A stretch of 64,000 nt of DNA from the NCBI GenBank assembly GCA_009193035.1, contig SWDT01000559.1:1-64000 (forward strand). The letters are read 5' to 3'. Below, piece after piece: positions 33,621 through 46,800 of the stretch. Made by a program: the position numbers and the translations under genes. How positions within the stretch are numbered: the first letter of the stretch is position 1; every line of letters starts with the position of its first letter. A model generated the notes under the pieces. That model worked only from the letters and a program-made list of their open reading frames with translations. It searched no databases and was not told the DNA's origin. Origin of the DNA: Halicephalobus mephisto (taxonomy: Eukaryota; Nematoda; Chromadorea; Rhabditida; Panagrolaimidae).

Positions 33621-34990
33621 AATATTTATTTAAATTTTATAATTTTTGAGAATTTACAGTATTAAAACTTCAGAACTTTAATTTTTGATTTTTTAAAACA
33701 AATTTCTTTGTTTTGTTTTTTATTCTTAGAAGTTAGTAATAATGTTTACTTAATGTTTATATTTTTAGAAAACTGTGTAATTCTGTGATTTTAGAACTTT
33801 AATAATTCATTTTATGAAATAAAATTTCTTATTTTTGGAATTAAAATTAAATTAAAAATTTTCAAATTTTAAAAATTTCAAATAGTTTTTATTTTTTAAA
33901 AAAAATTTTTATCATTATAAAACTTTAATATTTTTTAAACTTTTAAACTAAAACTACTTTTAAATTAGAATAATTTTATTTTTTATTTTCGAAATTATTT
34001 TATTTTTTTTGTATTATTTAAAAAAAAAATAATTTTATTCTCTTATTTTCGAAATAATTTTTTTTTTGTTTTTAAACTAAAACTACTTTTTTTAAATAAA
34101 ATAATTTAATTTTTTTAATTTTTAGAATAAAATAATTTAATTTTTTTAATTTTTAAACTACTTTATTTTTAAAATAAAATAATTTCATATTTTTAGTTTT
34201 ATTTTTAAAAAAAATAATTTTATTTTTTATTTTCGAAATTATTTTTTTTTAAACTAAAACTACTTTTTTTAATTTTTAGACTGTAGTTAATAATGTTTAC
34301 TTACTATTCGTATTGTTAAAAACTCACGTCATCTATTTATTGACTATTCAATTTACATCGTTTTCCGACTTTTATTTCTATTGTTTAATTTTGACCAAAA
34401 TTTTTATCCCGAAATTTCACAAATCTCTCCAATGTTTATCTACTCAAATTTCTTTTTACCTTGGATTTAAAAAAATGCCTTGTTTGTTGTCCAATATTTT
34501 TCATTTTTTCATTTTGTCGCTCTTGTAGAGTACTTGTCAATTTTTAAGTTCATCTAGAAATTTTTGACTTTTTTTAAAACTTAAAAAAAATCAGTTTTTA
34601 ATTTTTTCGATTTTTTTTAAAAATAAAAAAATTCAGTTTTTAATTTTTTTTAAATTTTTAAATTTTTTCGATTTTTTTTAAAATAAAAAAAACTTATTTT
34701 TTAATTTTTTAAAATTTTTAAAATTTTTTTAAAAATAAAAAAAATTCAATTTTTAAATTTTTTCGATTTTTTTTCATGAATTATTCAGTACGTTAAAAAC
34801 TCGAAAATTTTTGGATTTTGTTTTCCTGAATTTTCGACGTTTTAGTGGTTTTTTATTTTTATTACGGAATTTTAAAGTTTTTCGTTTTTAAAAAACTTTG
34901 TTTTTGACCATTTTTCGGACCCAATTTGGTCAAACGAGGAAAAGCATTTTTTTAATGGTGTTCAGTCTTTGTTCTCTGGCGCAGAACGAA
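33621..34990. other. Low-complexity T/A-rich DNA
   Basis: Runs of TTTTTTAAATTTT with only short interruptions. A 71-codon Phe/Leu-rich frame at 34313-34528 is best explained by composition. No gene recognised. Confidence 0.6.
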
Positions 34991-34999
34991 ATTAAATCC

Positions 35000-36480
35000 C
35001 TGAAGATTTCATTTTTGAAAACTTTTAATCGAAAAAGTTTTGAATTTTCCTCGATCTTGAAATGAAATCTCAAATTGTACAGTAATATTTCGATTTTATT
35101 TATTTTAATAAAATCTTAAAAACTATAATTTTTGAAAACTTTTAATCGAAAAAGTTTTGAATTTTCCTCGATCTTGAAATGAAATCTTAGATTTTACAGT
35201 AATACTTCGATTTTATTTATTTTAATAAAATTGGAAATTTTCTTTGGTTTTTGAAGCGAAATCTTCAATTTTACAGTAAAGTTTTTATTTTTCTTTTTAG
35301 GACTTGATTTTTGGTTTTATAATGAAATTTCAAAAAATTATAATTTTAGTTTTTTTCAATCTTCGTCCAAAAAATTTTTTATTCTACAGTAGATCCGAAT
35401 TTCCTTTTTTATCAAATTTATTTTTATTATAAAATTTCAGAAAATTTCACTTTTTTATTTTTTTAAAAATTTTGGTTTTTGAATAAAGTTTGGTTTTTAT
35501 TTTTTTGTCATTGAGCGAAATAAAATCCCAAAAGATTTCATTTTTGAAGATTTTAATAAAAAAAATTTCAATTTTTTTGGTTTTGAAGCGAAAATTTAAA
35601 TTTCGTAATAAAAATCGAATATTTCAAAAAATGATTAATTTTTATTTTTAAAAATTCAAATCTTTTTGGTCCCAACGCGAATTTCTAAATCCTACAGTAA
35701 TACTTAAATTCTCTTCTCAACAATCTTCAATATCTATTTATTTAATAAAATCCTAAAAAATCCAATCTTTAAACATTTTTATTCAAAAAATTCAAATCTC
35801 TTTGGTCCCAACGCGAATTTCTAAATTGCACAATACGACCCTGATTTCTATTTTTCATTGTTGTTCACCGGACTTTCTTTTTTTGAAATTCTTTAAGTTT
35901 GATTTGTCTCGCGCTGGTCTTGTGCCTGTTTTTCTTTTTTTTGAAATTTAATGGAAGATTTTCCTGTCAATTTTAATTTTCGGTCTTTACACGAAATTTT
36001 ACACTAACACTTTCTTTGTTTGTTTTTCTTTTTATTTCTTATTTTTAGGACACTTTTCTTTAAATAATTTCTTTTCTTTTTATTAATTTTCACTTTTCTA
36101 TACGATTTCTCTTTTTTATGTATCTTTTGGAATTTTTTTATGTGATTTCTATTTTTTGAATTTTTAGTTTTCCATATATAAATTTCCGCTTTTTTGTGTA
36201 ATTTTAACTTTTTCATATATGAATTTTCAATTTTTTAATGTAATTTTAAACTTTTTATTGAATTTTTAAAGTTTTTTTTTATAGAATTTCCAACTTTTTT
36301 ATATGAATTTTAACTTTTTCATATATGAATTTTAACTTTTTTATGTAAATTTCTCCTTTTTCATATAAATTTTCAACTTTTTAATATAATTTTAAAATTT
36401 TTATTGGATTTTAAAAATTTTTTATATGAATTTCCACTTTTTTATGTGAATTTCAACTTTTAAGAATTTTTTATTATTTT
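35000..36480 (+). repeat. Tandem and simple repeats
   Basis: 35000-35330 holds three units with GAAATCT.A.ATT.TACAGTAAT and TCGATTTTATTTATTTTAAT. 35640-35840 has two units with TTTGGTCCCAACGCGAATTT. 36110-36480 has many units of TTTTTCATATATGAATTTTAA, the same TTCATATATGAA palindrome as at 28.3 kb. Confidence 0.7.
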
Positions 36481-36555
36481 TCATTTTTTTGGTTGTTCCG
36501 TAACTTTCAAACATCTTTTCAGAATTCTAAAAGGGTTTTGCAAAAACAATATTGG

Positions 36556-36687
36556 ATGCGATTTTCTCGAGGGATGTCATTATTGTTAATTTTTGAATTT
36601 TCTACGATTCTAAAAATTTCTCAAGAAGACCCCCGGTTGAAGCGTCCCAGATTGCCCACGCTTGTTGGTCTTATGAATTATGAATGA
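36556..36687 (+). CDS. Possible 43-residue secreted peptide
   Basis: In an island less AT-rich than its surroundings, a canonical TTTTCAG (36516-36522) lies 33 nt upstream of an ATG that opens a 43-codon frame ending TGA. The N-terminus MRFSRGMSLLLIFEFSTIL has a basic start and hydrophobic core like a short signal peptide. The rest is short, with a KR dibasic pair before PRLPTLVGLMNYE, as in a peptide-hormone precursor. There is no amidation Gly before a second dibasic site, no homologue I recognise and no clear poly(A) signal. It could equally be chance or a lone exon. Confidence 0.3.
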   Translation: MRFSRGMSLLLIFEFSTILKISQEDPRLKRPRLPTLVGLMNYE

Positions 36688-36689
36688 TC

Positions 36690-38690
36690 CAAAAATAGAT
36701 TCCCCTCCGGATAAAAATAGAATTAGTATAGAAAACGTTTCGTGTTATTTTCCTCAATGAAATTAGAAATCTCATCCACAGTTCATCGTTCCGACTAGTT
36801 ACGTCAATATTCATATTAGTGCAAAAATTAAAATTAAAAATAATAAAAAACGAATAAATTTAGCCGCGAATTGTCGGATTTATTTTTTTTGCACTTTTAC
36901 TCTTGTGTGGAAATTTAGAAATTCAAGCAATTTTGAAAATTAAAAGTTTTCGGAATGTCGGTAAAAGAAATAAAAATAAAAGCAAATAAAAACAGACTCG
37001 ATTTCTATAGAATTGCCAGATTTGCCGTTTTTCCTATTTTTACGAACCTCGTTGGTCTCTGAAAATTCAATAATTTCAAAAAATTATAAAAATTAAACAC
37101 TTGCGAAATTTTCTGAATTTTTTTGAAATTTGAAATTTGATAAGTGAAAAAACGAGAGTCGATTTCAACGTGGATTGCCAAATTTACCATTTTTGGACTA
37201 TTTTAAAGAGGGTCTCTCACTTTACGCGGGAATTCAAAAATTGCAAAAGATGAATTTAAAGAAATTAGGATTATTACGAAATTCTAAAACCATCCTGAAA
37301 AACAATTTTAATAAGTTACTATTTTTATTTTTTTTAAGTTTTTAGTTTACGTAAGAATTCCAAAGTTATGAAAATTAAAAATCTTCCCGAAATTCTCTTG
37401 ACACGAATTTCGTGACTTGTAATATGAAAAATAAGGAAATTGCCGAGTCTGCTATTTTTACAAAGATCATTTTTGCGCAAAAATTAAGAATTAAGAAATT
37501 CTAAAAAGTTGGAAATTTCGAAATTTTTATAAATTCCTCTCAACACGAATTTCGAGAATTAAGGTAAAAAATCAAGTAGTTTTTTGATTTAGTATTTTTA
37601 AAAATTTTATTCGATATTTTGCGAAAATTAAAAATTTCGAAATTAGAAGAAAAATTTTAAAAAAAATTAGTTTTTTTACTGAATTTTTATATTTAGTATT
37701 TTTAAAAATTTTATATATTTTGCGAAAATTAAAAATTTCGAAATTAGAAGAAAAATTAAAAAAAAAATTAGTTTTTTTACTGAATTTTTATATTTAGTAT
37801 TTTTAAAAATTTTATATATCTTGCGGAAATTAAAAATTTCGAAAAATATTTATCCTTTTTTAATTATAATGCTTAGTTGAATTCTAAAATAACAAATTTA
37901 AAATTTACCAGTTTAGAATGTTGAATAGTTTCGTTTTTTACTCAAGTTTTTTCCATTAGTCGTTGTTGGATCCCTCAATGGCCTCGTTAGCAAAAGGCTG
38001 TTTTATAATTTTATTATCTGCCAGTTTCTAGAATTCTAAAATTTGTTTTCAATTTTTTTTATTTTTAAAATTGTTTCAAAATGACAGCTGGCTTCGGAAT
38101 GTCGGATTCAGCTGTAAACTTTTAAAAAACAAAAGTTCATAAATTGACAAATTTTTGTTGAATTTTATTCCAAAAAAAAATGAAGACGTTTTTGAAAATC
38201 GCCAGCGGCACCGGAGACTGGACCTGCCAGTTTTTCCTTCTGACTAAATTGGATTACTTGAATATTTACTCGAATCCTCCGACTCGAGAGTCTTGTTTGA
38301 ATAAAATTGGCGAAAAAAAACTGACCGTAAATTATTTTAAAAAATTTTTTGTTAATTGTTAGGACATTTTTCATTGATCCAATTAAAGTTACAAAATTGT
38401 CTTGGAATTTTTTATTTTTTATGGTACATTTTTATTAAGCAATTTTGAAAGCCGAATTTTCAATTTTTTTTAAAATTCCGGAAGTTGTTTTTACTTCAAC
38501 TTCGGATTTGCATTCAAAATTGAACACGAGTTAAATTTACCTATTTATGGAAACAGTACGTTTTTTTTCGATTTTTTTTCAATCGAGGTTTTTTATTTTT
38601 TTTTTGTTGACTTTAAACTTTGAGAACTATGAACTTTATAATCGAAATTTAAGGTCAAGATTTTGCACGTTTTATTCTTGGACAGAATAT
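36690..38690. other. Intergenic; one tandem array and one unique island
   Basis: 37600-37850 contains three units of about 100 bp built on TTTAGTATTTTTAAAAATTT and AAAATTAAAAATTTCGAAAT. 37930-38380 is a less repetitive island with open frames on both strands (for example 38180-38362, starting MKTFLKIASGTGDWTCQFF); no family is recognised and no splice context supports either. Confidence 0.4.
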
Positions 38691-39960
38691 GAGTTTTTTG
38701 AAGAAAATTTTTGAAAATATTTGTAAATTAGGTCCTGGAACGAAAATTACGGATTTTTATAAAAATTAAATTTAAATTTTTTCATTCCAGGAGTAAATTT
38801 GCAGATATTTTGAAAATTTTTCTTTAGATATTCGTGAATTAGGTCCTGGAACGAAAATTACGGATTTTTATAAAAATTAAATTAAATTTTTCTGTATTCA
38901 GACCAAATTTACAAATATTTTAAAATTTTTCTTTAAATATCCGTGAATTGGGTCCTGGAACGAAAATTACGGATTTTTATAAAAATTAAATTTAAATTTT
39001 TTCATTCCAGGAGTAAATTTACAGATATTTTAAAATTTTTTCCTAAATATTCGTGAATTGGGTTTCAAAATGGAAAATATTGAATTTCATTAAAATCTTT
39101 AATTTTTAACCAGGACCAAATTTACAAATGTTTTAAAACTTATTTTTCTAAAAGTTTTATAAAAATGAGTTTTTTTACTTTTTTCTTATAATTTGTAAAG
39201 TTTCCGGAATATCTATTAAATTAATTTAATTATTTTTAATTTATTAAGAAAATTAAATGTTTCGAAATCCATGAATTATGTCTCGGAAAGAAAAGTTCAA
39301 TTTTTGATCTTTAATTTTAATCATTAATTTTAATAAAACGCAATTTTGTATTTTTCGTGCTGAATACAATTTTTTAGTTTTTTTAAAAATTTTATTATTT
39401 TTCAGTTTTTAGAATTTAAAAAATTTATTTAATCTAATTTTTAATTTTAAAAACCTATTCTGAAAAATTCCAAAAATATCGAATTTTAGAAAAACTTAAT
39501 TAAAAAGTTATTTAAGAAATTACAGTTTTATCCTAGCACCAAAATTTTTATTTTAATGTTTGATTGTTAACTTTTTGGGATATACTGTAAATGTTTTTAA
39601 AAATGAACTAATTTTGTCTTAACGCGAAAATTCTTATTTTAAACTCTTATGAAATACACTGTAAATATTTCTAAAAATTAATCAATTTTGTCTTAACACG
39701 AAAATTTCTACTTTAATGTTTGATTGTTAACTTTTTGGAATATACTGTAAATATTCTTAAAAATGAACTAATTTTGTCTTAACGCGAAAATTCTTATTTT
39801 AAACTCTTATGAAATACACTGTAAATATTTCTAAAAATTAACCAATTTTGTCTTAACACGAAAATTTTTATGAAATACACTGTAAATATTCTTAAAAATG
39901 AACTAATTTTGTCCTAGCGCGAAAATTTTTACTTTAATGTTTGATTGTTAACCTTGGTAA
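38690..39960 (+). repeat. Two adjoining tandem arrays
   Basis: 38700-39080: units of about 118 bp with TTAGGTCCTGGAACGAAAATT and TTCATTCCAGGAGTAAATTT. 39530-39940: units with GAACTAATTTTGTCTTAACG, CGAAAATT and ATACACTGTAAATATT, about six copies. Confidence 0.8.
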
Positions 39961-42930
39961 AACAGACCGGACTTTATCCTTTCGCTTGGCTGATTTCCTT
40001 TCCCGGATGTGAAATCTGGAATCTGACAGATCTTTCAAAATATGAAAGGAAGTAGTTTGTTTTTGACGAGTTCTGCTTGACCGGTCAAGCACATATTTTT
40101 CTAAAAAACATTAATCATTTTTCGACTTTTTGGATATGTTTTTAATTTTTTACGATTTTGATTAAAATTGTTTCGTTACTTAAATTATTAACTCAATTTT
40201 AAAGAACTTAAATTTTTAAAAATTTTTTGGATTTTCAAAATATTTTATTTCTAAAAATTTTTAGATTTTAAAATTTTCAAAATATTTTATTTCTAAAAAT
40301 TTTTAGATTTTAAAATTTTCAAAATATTTCATTTTTTAGAATTTTAAAAAATTTTTTATATTTTCAAAATGCTTTATTTTTAAGAATTTTTAGATTTTTA
40401 AATTTTAAAAATACTTTATTTTTTTAAATTTTTGAAATATTTTATTTTTTTTTAAATTTTCTTTAAAACGTTTTAAGTTTTTTACTGTCTTGCATTTTTT
40501 AATTTTAATTCACCGTTTTCTTGACATCTATTGACATTGTTGACTCGCCCATTATTCATCTTAGATGCCTTGAGAATTTGAAAAAAATAATTTAAAAGAT
40601 TTCACACGTGCTTTATTTATATATTATTGATGAAGAAAATTGTTTAAAAATTATCAAGAAAAATAATTTAAAAATGTTCAAAAAAATATTTAAAAATTTC
40701 CAAGAAAAAAAATAATTTTAAAATTAAAAAAAAAATAATTTTAAAATTTTCGAAAAAAAAATATTTAGAAATTTTCAAAAAAAAATTTTTAATTTTCAAA
40801 AAAAATAATTTAAAAATTTTCAAAAAAAAATAATTTAGAAATTTTTGGAAAAAATTATTTATAAATTATTTAAAATTTGGGGTTTTCCAAAAACTTATTT
40901 ATGACGTGGATCTTGTTGATAAAGCCAGTTAGTCGAGATTTATTTGGGGTGTTTCTGTTTATCGTCAGGACTTTTGAGAAATTTAAGGGATCATCGAACA
41001 TATCTGATAAACATTTTTTTGAATTTTAACGATGTGAAACTTGTATTTCTTATGCTAGGATTTCGTAAACTTTCTCATAATCTAATGAGAATTTATGAAA
41101 TCTACAAAGGTTCTGGAACGATTTTGGAAGTTTTTAGAAATTAATGGAAACTTTTGAAATTACGATCTTTGAAAATCCCTCTCGAGATTACTACGTGATA
41201 TTTTTTATATTTATTACAATTTTACAAAGATTCTAGAAAAATTATTCAAAATTTTTTAAATAAAACATAAATTTAAAAAAGTATGATTTCTGGAAATTCG
41301 TCTCGAGACTGGTTTATAATAAATTTTACTTTTTATATTTATTGGAATTTTACAAAGGTTCTAGAAAAATTATTCAAAATTTTTAGAATAAAACAAGTTT
41401 AAAAAAGTATAATTTCTGGAAATTCATCTCGAGATTGGTTCATAATAAACTTTATCTTTTTATTTATTACAATTTTACAAAGATTCTGGAATGATTTTGG
41501 AAGTTCTTTGAACTAAGTGGGAACTTTGAAAATCCCTCTCGAGACTACTACGTGACATTTTTTATATTTATTAGGATTTTACAAAGATTCTAGAAAAATT
41601 TTGGAAGTTTTTGAATAAAATATAAATTTAAAAAAGTATGATTTCTAAAAATTCGTCTTGAAACAAATTTGTAATAAAATCTATTTTTTATTTTAATTTT
41701 CGTATTTATTAGAATTTTATGTTTTTAGAATTCAATTGAAATTTTTAAAATTCCGAATTTTGAATATTCGCGTCGAGACCGATTTGCAATATTTTTGATT
41801 TTTATTTTTTTATTAAAACACAATTTTTCTGAAACCGTTTTTGAAATTTTTAAAATTTTCAAAATTTAGAATTCTTAAAATTCCGAATTTTGAACATTCA
41901 CGTCGAGATCGATTTGTAATATTTTTGATTTTTATTTTTTTATTAAACTACAGTACTGTAAAAATTTAAAGTGTTTTTTTCAATTGACTATTTTTGCAGG
42001 AATTATAATTTTTCAATTTATTCGAGTAATTCAATACAGAATTAATTAAATGTGAATTTTTATAATCCAGCTTCGTTGTTATTTTTTTCAACTTCTGAAC
42101 GACGTCATTGATACTGTAAGTTGATGCTCAAATTCGATGTCTGCACCTTAGGGACTTTCGTGCTGAGAATCTTCTTGCTTTTTGTGACAGTTTTCAGAAT
42201 TTCGTAGAAGTTTTTGAAAATTTAAAAATTTAATTAATGATTTTTAATGTTTTCCAAAATTTAATTAATGATTTTTGAGACTTTCCAGAATTTCGTAATG
42301 TTTCTGAAAATTTAAATAATGATTTTTAATGTTTTCCAACATTTCGTAGGTTTCTGAAAATTAAAAAATTTAAATAACGATTTTTGAGATTTTCCAGAAT
42401 TTCGTAGGTTTCTGAAAATTAAAAAATTTAAATAACGATTTCTGGTTCTTTCAGAATCTCGTAGAAGTTTCTGGAGTTTTCTAAAATCTAATGAGAAGTT
42501 TTAAAATTCCATAGAATCTCAGGAACTTTTAGAAATTCCCAGAATTAAATATAAACTTCCAGAATTATTTAAAATTAAAATTCTCCCACTTTCTAAAAAT
42601 TCGTGTCAGGACCATTTTGTGAAAAATTATTTTTAATTTTAAAAATATTATTTTTTTAAAACTTTAAAAATAAAAAAGTTTCAAAATTCGTGTCAGGACC
42701 ATTTTGTTAAAAAAAATATTTTTAATATTAAAAATATCATTTTTTAAAAATTTTTAAAATAAAAAAGTTTCGAAATTCGTGTCAGGACCATTTTGTAAAA
42801 AAATTTATTTTTAATTTAAAAAATTTTATTTTTTAAAAATTTCTGTTTTCAAAATTTCACTTTTTATCCATATATAATTTTTTCCTTTTTTATGAAAAAT
42901 ATTTTTTTTGATTTTTGTCTTTTTTCGTGG
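39961..42930. other. Repeat-rich desert
   Basis: 39950-40090 is a unique, less AT-rich island without a long frame. 40200-40480 and 40650-40870 are simple A/T repeats. 41090-41700 has four units with TACAAAGATTCTAGAAAAAT and TCGTCTCGAGACT. 41740-41960 has two units with CGTCGAGACCGATTTG. 42190-42470 has repeats of TTTCCAGAATTTCGTAGGTT. 42590-42840 has three units with AATTCGTGTCAGGACCATTT. No gene seen. Confidence 0.6.
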
Positions 42931-42941
42931 TAGAATAATAA

Positions 42942-43166
42942 TTATTGTGGACTTTGTTTTATAAATAATGAATTTTCCGGACTCCCACTTTGGTTTACTA
43001 CTTTTTTGTGCAATTTTGGATTTTCTGGAGAATGAACCATTGATTCATGCCTGAGGCTGACAATTAGCTGTCTCAAATTGGGGAGTAGCCTGAGATAACC
43101 GCGCTTTGGGCGGCTCCAGGAACTTAGGACTTCGATCCAAACGAGCCTGAAGGGCATTTGAGAACT
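42942..43166 (-). CDS. Possible orphan exon or element fragment, two open frames
   Basis: On the minus strand a TACTTACTTAG acceptor-like site precedes a GC-richer island open in two frames. One runs 74 codons from SQMPFRLVWIEVLSSW to a TAA at 42942. The other runs about 38 codons (NALQARLDRSPKFLEPPKAR) to a TGA near 43052. The Gln/Pro/Arg-rich second frame looks more protein-like. No homologue recognised. Confidence 0.2.
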   Translation of the reverse strand, partial: SSQMPFRLVWIEVLSSWSRPKRGYLRLLPNLRQLIVSLRHESMVHSPENPKLHKKVVNQSGSPENSLFIKQSPQ

Positions 43167-43399
43167 AAGTAAGTACTCCAAAAATTGCGATGGTTTTTGT
43201 TTTAATAAAAATAATATAAAAATTTAATTATAATAATTTTGTAAAAATTAAAATAAAAATAATTTTAAAAAAAACTTAAATAAAGTAGTTTTATAATAAT
43301 TTTGAAATTTTTTAAGATTTCAGAATTTTCTGTGAAATTCTGCTTTATTGCAAATTAAAATTTACTTTTTTCAAAATTATCTTGATGCGATTTTTTATG

Positions 43400-43860
43400 T
43401 TGGTTTTGTTCAATTCTGGAAGATTTGGGGATTTCTAAAATATTCTAGAAGACTTCAGATGCTTTCATGACATCCTAGAAGGTCTTCAGAAGCTTCTATG
43501 AGATACTATAAGACCTCCAGAGTCTTTTATAGGAATCTTACAAGTCTCGAAGATCCTCTGTAAGGACTTAAAAGATCTTCAAAATTCCCTAAGACCTTCA
43601 GAATTTTGAATAGAATTTTAGAAGACCGTCAGAATCCCCTTTAAAAACTTAAATAACCTCCAGAATCCTCTCTAAGATTCTAAATACTCTCCAGAATCCT
43701 CCATAAGAACCTAAAAGATCTCCAGAATCCCCTTTAAAAATTTAAATAACCTCCAGAATCCTCTCTAAGATTCTAAATACCCTCCAGAATCCTCCATAAG
43801 AACCTAAAAGATCTCCAGAATCCTTCCTAAAATTCTCCAAGACCTTCCAAAATCTCAACT
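43400..43860 (+). repeat. CTCCAGAATCCTC-type tandem repeat
   Basis: Units of about 25-30 bp and a higher-order unit of about 119 bp (43621-43739 repeated at 43740-43830) built on AAGATCTCCAGAATCC and TCTAAGATTCTAAATAC. Confidence 0.8.
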
Positions 43861-46800
43861 TCAAGTGATTCTGAAATTCTACAGTATTTTGAAAATTCTG
43901 CACAATTCTAGAAAATTTTCGTGAAAATTTTCAAAAGATTTCAGAATCCTGTATTGGATTCTAGAATATTCTAAAATCTTCTGCATAATTGTGGCTATCT
44001 TGAAAATTAAAATTGTATTTTTGTTACAAAATTGTCTCAATACGAACTTCCGGGATTTTTTACAAAGTTTCAGAAATTAAAGTTTTAGCTGTTGGTTTTT
44101 GAGTTTTCCACTAGTCTAAAGTAGTCTTAAATTTTCGAAATTTTAGGTATTGCAAAAGTTGAAAATTATCTCGACACGAATTTTCTAAATTCTCTAAAAT
44201 TTTCAAAGCTTCCTAAAATTTTCCAAATTTTTCAAAATTAAACTTTCTAAAATTAAAACTTTCTATAACTTCCAAAATCCGAAATTTTAATTTTTTCTAC
44301 TCTAAAATGGTTTAAAATTTTAATTATAAAAAAATAAAATAAATTATTTTAACAAAAAAATTTTAAATTTTCTAAAATCCGAAATTTTAATTTTTTTTTA
44401 AATTGTAAAATGGCCTAAAATTTTTCATGAGACTTCAGTCTTGTTACATTTTATCCTTCCAGTGCTTAAAACAGGGCCAGAAATCCAAATAGTTTTTACT
44501 CAATTGGCTAAAAACTTTTTTTTTCAAGTGCAAAATTTAAGTCGCTTTGAGATTTTTCAGTTTATCTGTTTCCGTTTTTTGGAAAAGTTTTTTTTCGAGT
44601 CTCATCAAGTCTAAATTGCATTTTTTGAAAAATTTTCTGTCTATCGTCATTTAATCAATGTCAAATTTTACAAAAAAAAATATTTTGTTTTTGATAAATT
44701 TAGGAATTTTCGAAATTAATTTTTTATTAAAAAAAATTTTCTTTAATTTTTAATTTTTTTATTAAAAAAAATTTTACAAAAAAAATATTTTGTTTTTGAT
44801 AAATTTAGGAATTTTCGAAATTAATTTTTTATTTTCAACTTTTTTTTAAATTTTACAAAAAAAAATATTTTGTTTTTTATAAATTTAGGAATTTTCGAAA
44901 TTAATTTTTTTTTAAATTTTAAATTTTAGATTTTTTTTAATTTTATAAAAAAAATATTTTGTTTTTGATGAATTTTCGAAATTAATTTTTTATTAAAAAA
45001 ATTTTTTTTATTTTTGATTTTTTTGCTTAACAATTTTTATAAAATTTTTCATTTTTTTTATTTTTATTTAATTTTAAATTTTTTTTTAAATTTTAATTTT
45101 TTTATTTTCGCTTTAATTCCGTTGAACTATTTTTACTTTTAAAAATTTTAAATTATACTTTGGAAAATCGATTTTTTATATAAGAATTTTAATTATTTTT
45201 TAATTTTAAATTTGACCGAAAATTATTTTGAAAAAATAAATTTAATTTTTCTGAAAGGTCCTGAAAACTCTGAAAGCTAGTTATTTACAAGTATGAGTGC
45301 AATTTAGCCTAAAAATTTAAAGAAGCGTGAAATAAATTTTTTTCCGAAAGTTCCTGAAAGCTGTAATGAATTTATTCGTTTATTATGACTACTGTAATTT
45401 GGCCTAAAAAGTAACTTAAAAAATATAAATCAATTCTCACCACGAAAATCCTTAAAATTTTTAGTTTTTAGTATTACTGTAATGTGGCCTAAAAAGTAGT
45501 TTTAAAAATGTAAATCGATTCTCACAACGAAGGTTCCTGAAACTTTTTATTTTTTTTATTACTGTAATGTGGCCTAAAAAGTAGTTTTAAAAATGTAAAT
45601 CGATTCTCACAACGAGAATTTTCAACTTTTAGTATTACTGTAGTTCAGCCTAAAAAGTAATTTAAAAATGTAAATCGATTCTCACAACGAAAATTTTCAA
45701 CTTTTAGTATTACTGTAGTTCAGCCTAAAAAGTAATTTTCAAAATTTAAGTTGACTCTTAACACGAAAATTTTTAACTTTTAGTATTACTGTAATTTTAA
45801 AAATCTAAATTAATTCTCACCACGAAAATCCTTAAAATTTTTAGCTTTTAGTATTACTGTAATTTGGCCTAAAAAATAATTTAGAAAATCTAAATTAATT
45901 CTCACCACGAAAGTTCCTGGAAATCATCAAAAGTTTTTAATTTGCCAGTGCGAGTAGAAATTTCAAAAAGACATGCAGATCAATTTTCGTCACGAAAGTC
46001 CCTAAAAATCATGAAAACTCATTTACCACTGCAAATAGAATTTTTCGCCGAAAAAAATAGATTTAAAAAAATATAAATCAATTCTCGCTATGGAAATTTT
46101 CGGAAATAATTCAAATTTTTTTTGTTTACTAACGTCAATCAAAAAGATAATTTTGAAAAATTCATTTTCAGTTGCCACCACGAAAGTCCCTGAAAATTGC
46201 AAAAAAATTCGATTTCGTACTGTAGGTAAAACTTATTAAAAAGTAATTTCAAAGGAATTTAACTCCCACCACGAAAGTCTTTGAAAACTTCAAAAAATTT
46301 CCAATTTCCTATTATGAATAAAACTTTCGAAAAAATGAATTCAAAAAAACAGCTTTAATTCCCACCACGAAAGTCCCTGAAAATTGCAAAAATCTCTTAT
46401 TTCCTACTGTAGGTAAAACTACCTAAAATATTTTCAAAAAAATCTAATTTTAACTCCCACCATGAAAGCCCCTGAAGATTTCAAAAAATCTCTTATTTCC
46501 TACTGTAGGTAAAACTATTTAAAATATTCTCAAAAAAACTTATTTTTAACTCCCACCATGAAAGTCCTTGAAAATTACAAAAACCTCCAATTTTCTACTG
46601 TAGGTAAAACTTATTAAAAAGTAATTTTAAAATAAATTTAATTCCCACCACGAAAGTCCCTGAAAATTTGAAAAAAATTAATTATTTACAACTTTCAATA
46701 AATTCCGTAAAAATCCAAATTTTTAATGCTTATTTGTCTCGAAAAATTTTCTGTTATTGAAATTCTGATAATTAAATTTATTTTTTTTATCATCTTGCCA

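Noticed and set aside
34313..34528. 71-codon Phe/Leu-rich frame that could pass for membrane segments
   Set aside because: Surrounded by T-rich low complexity, with no charged loops and no splice context.
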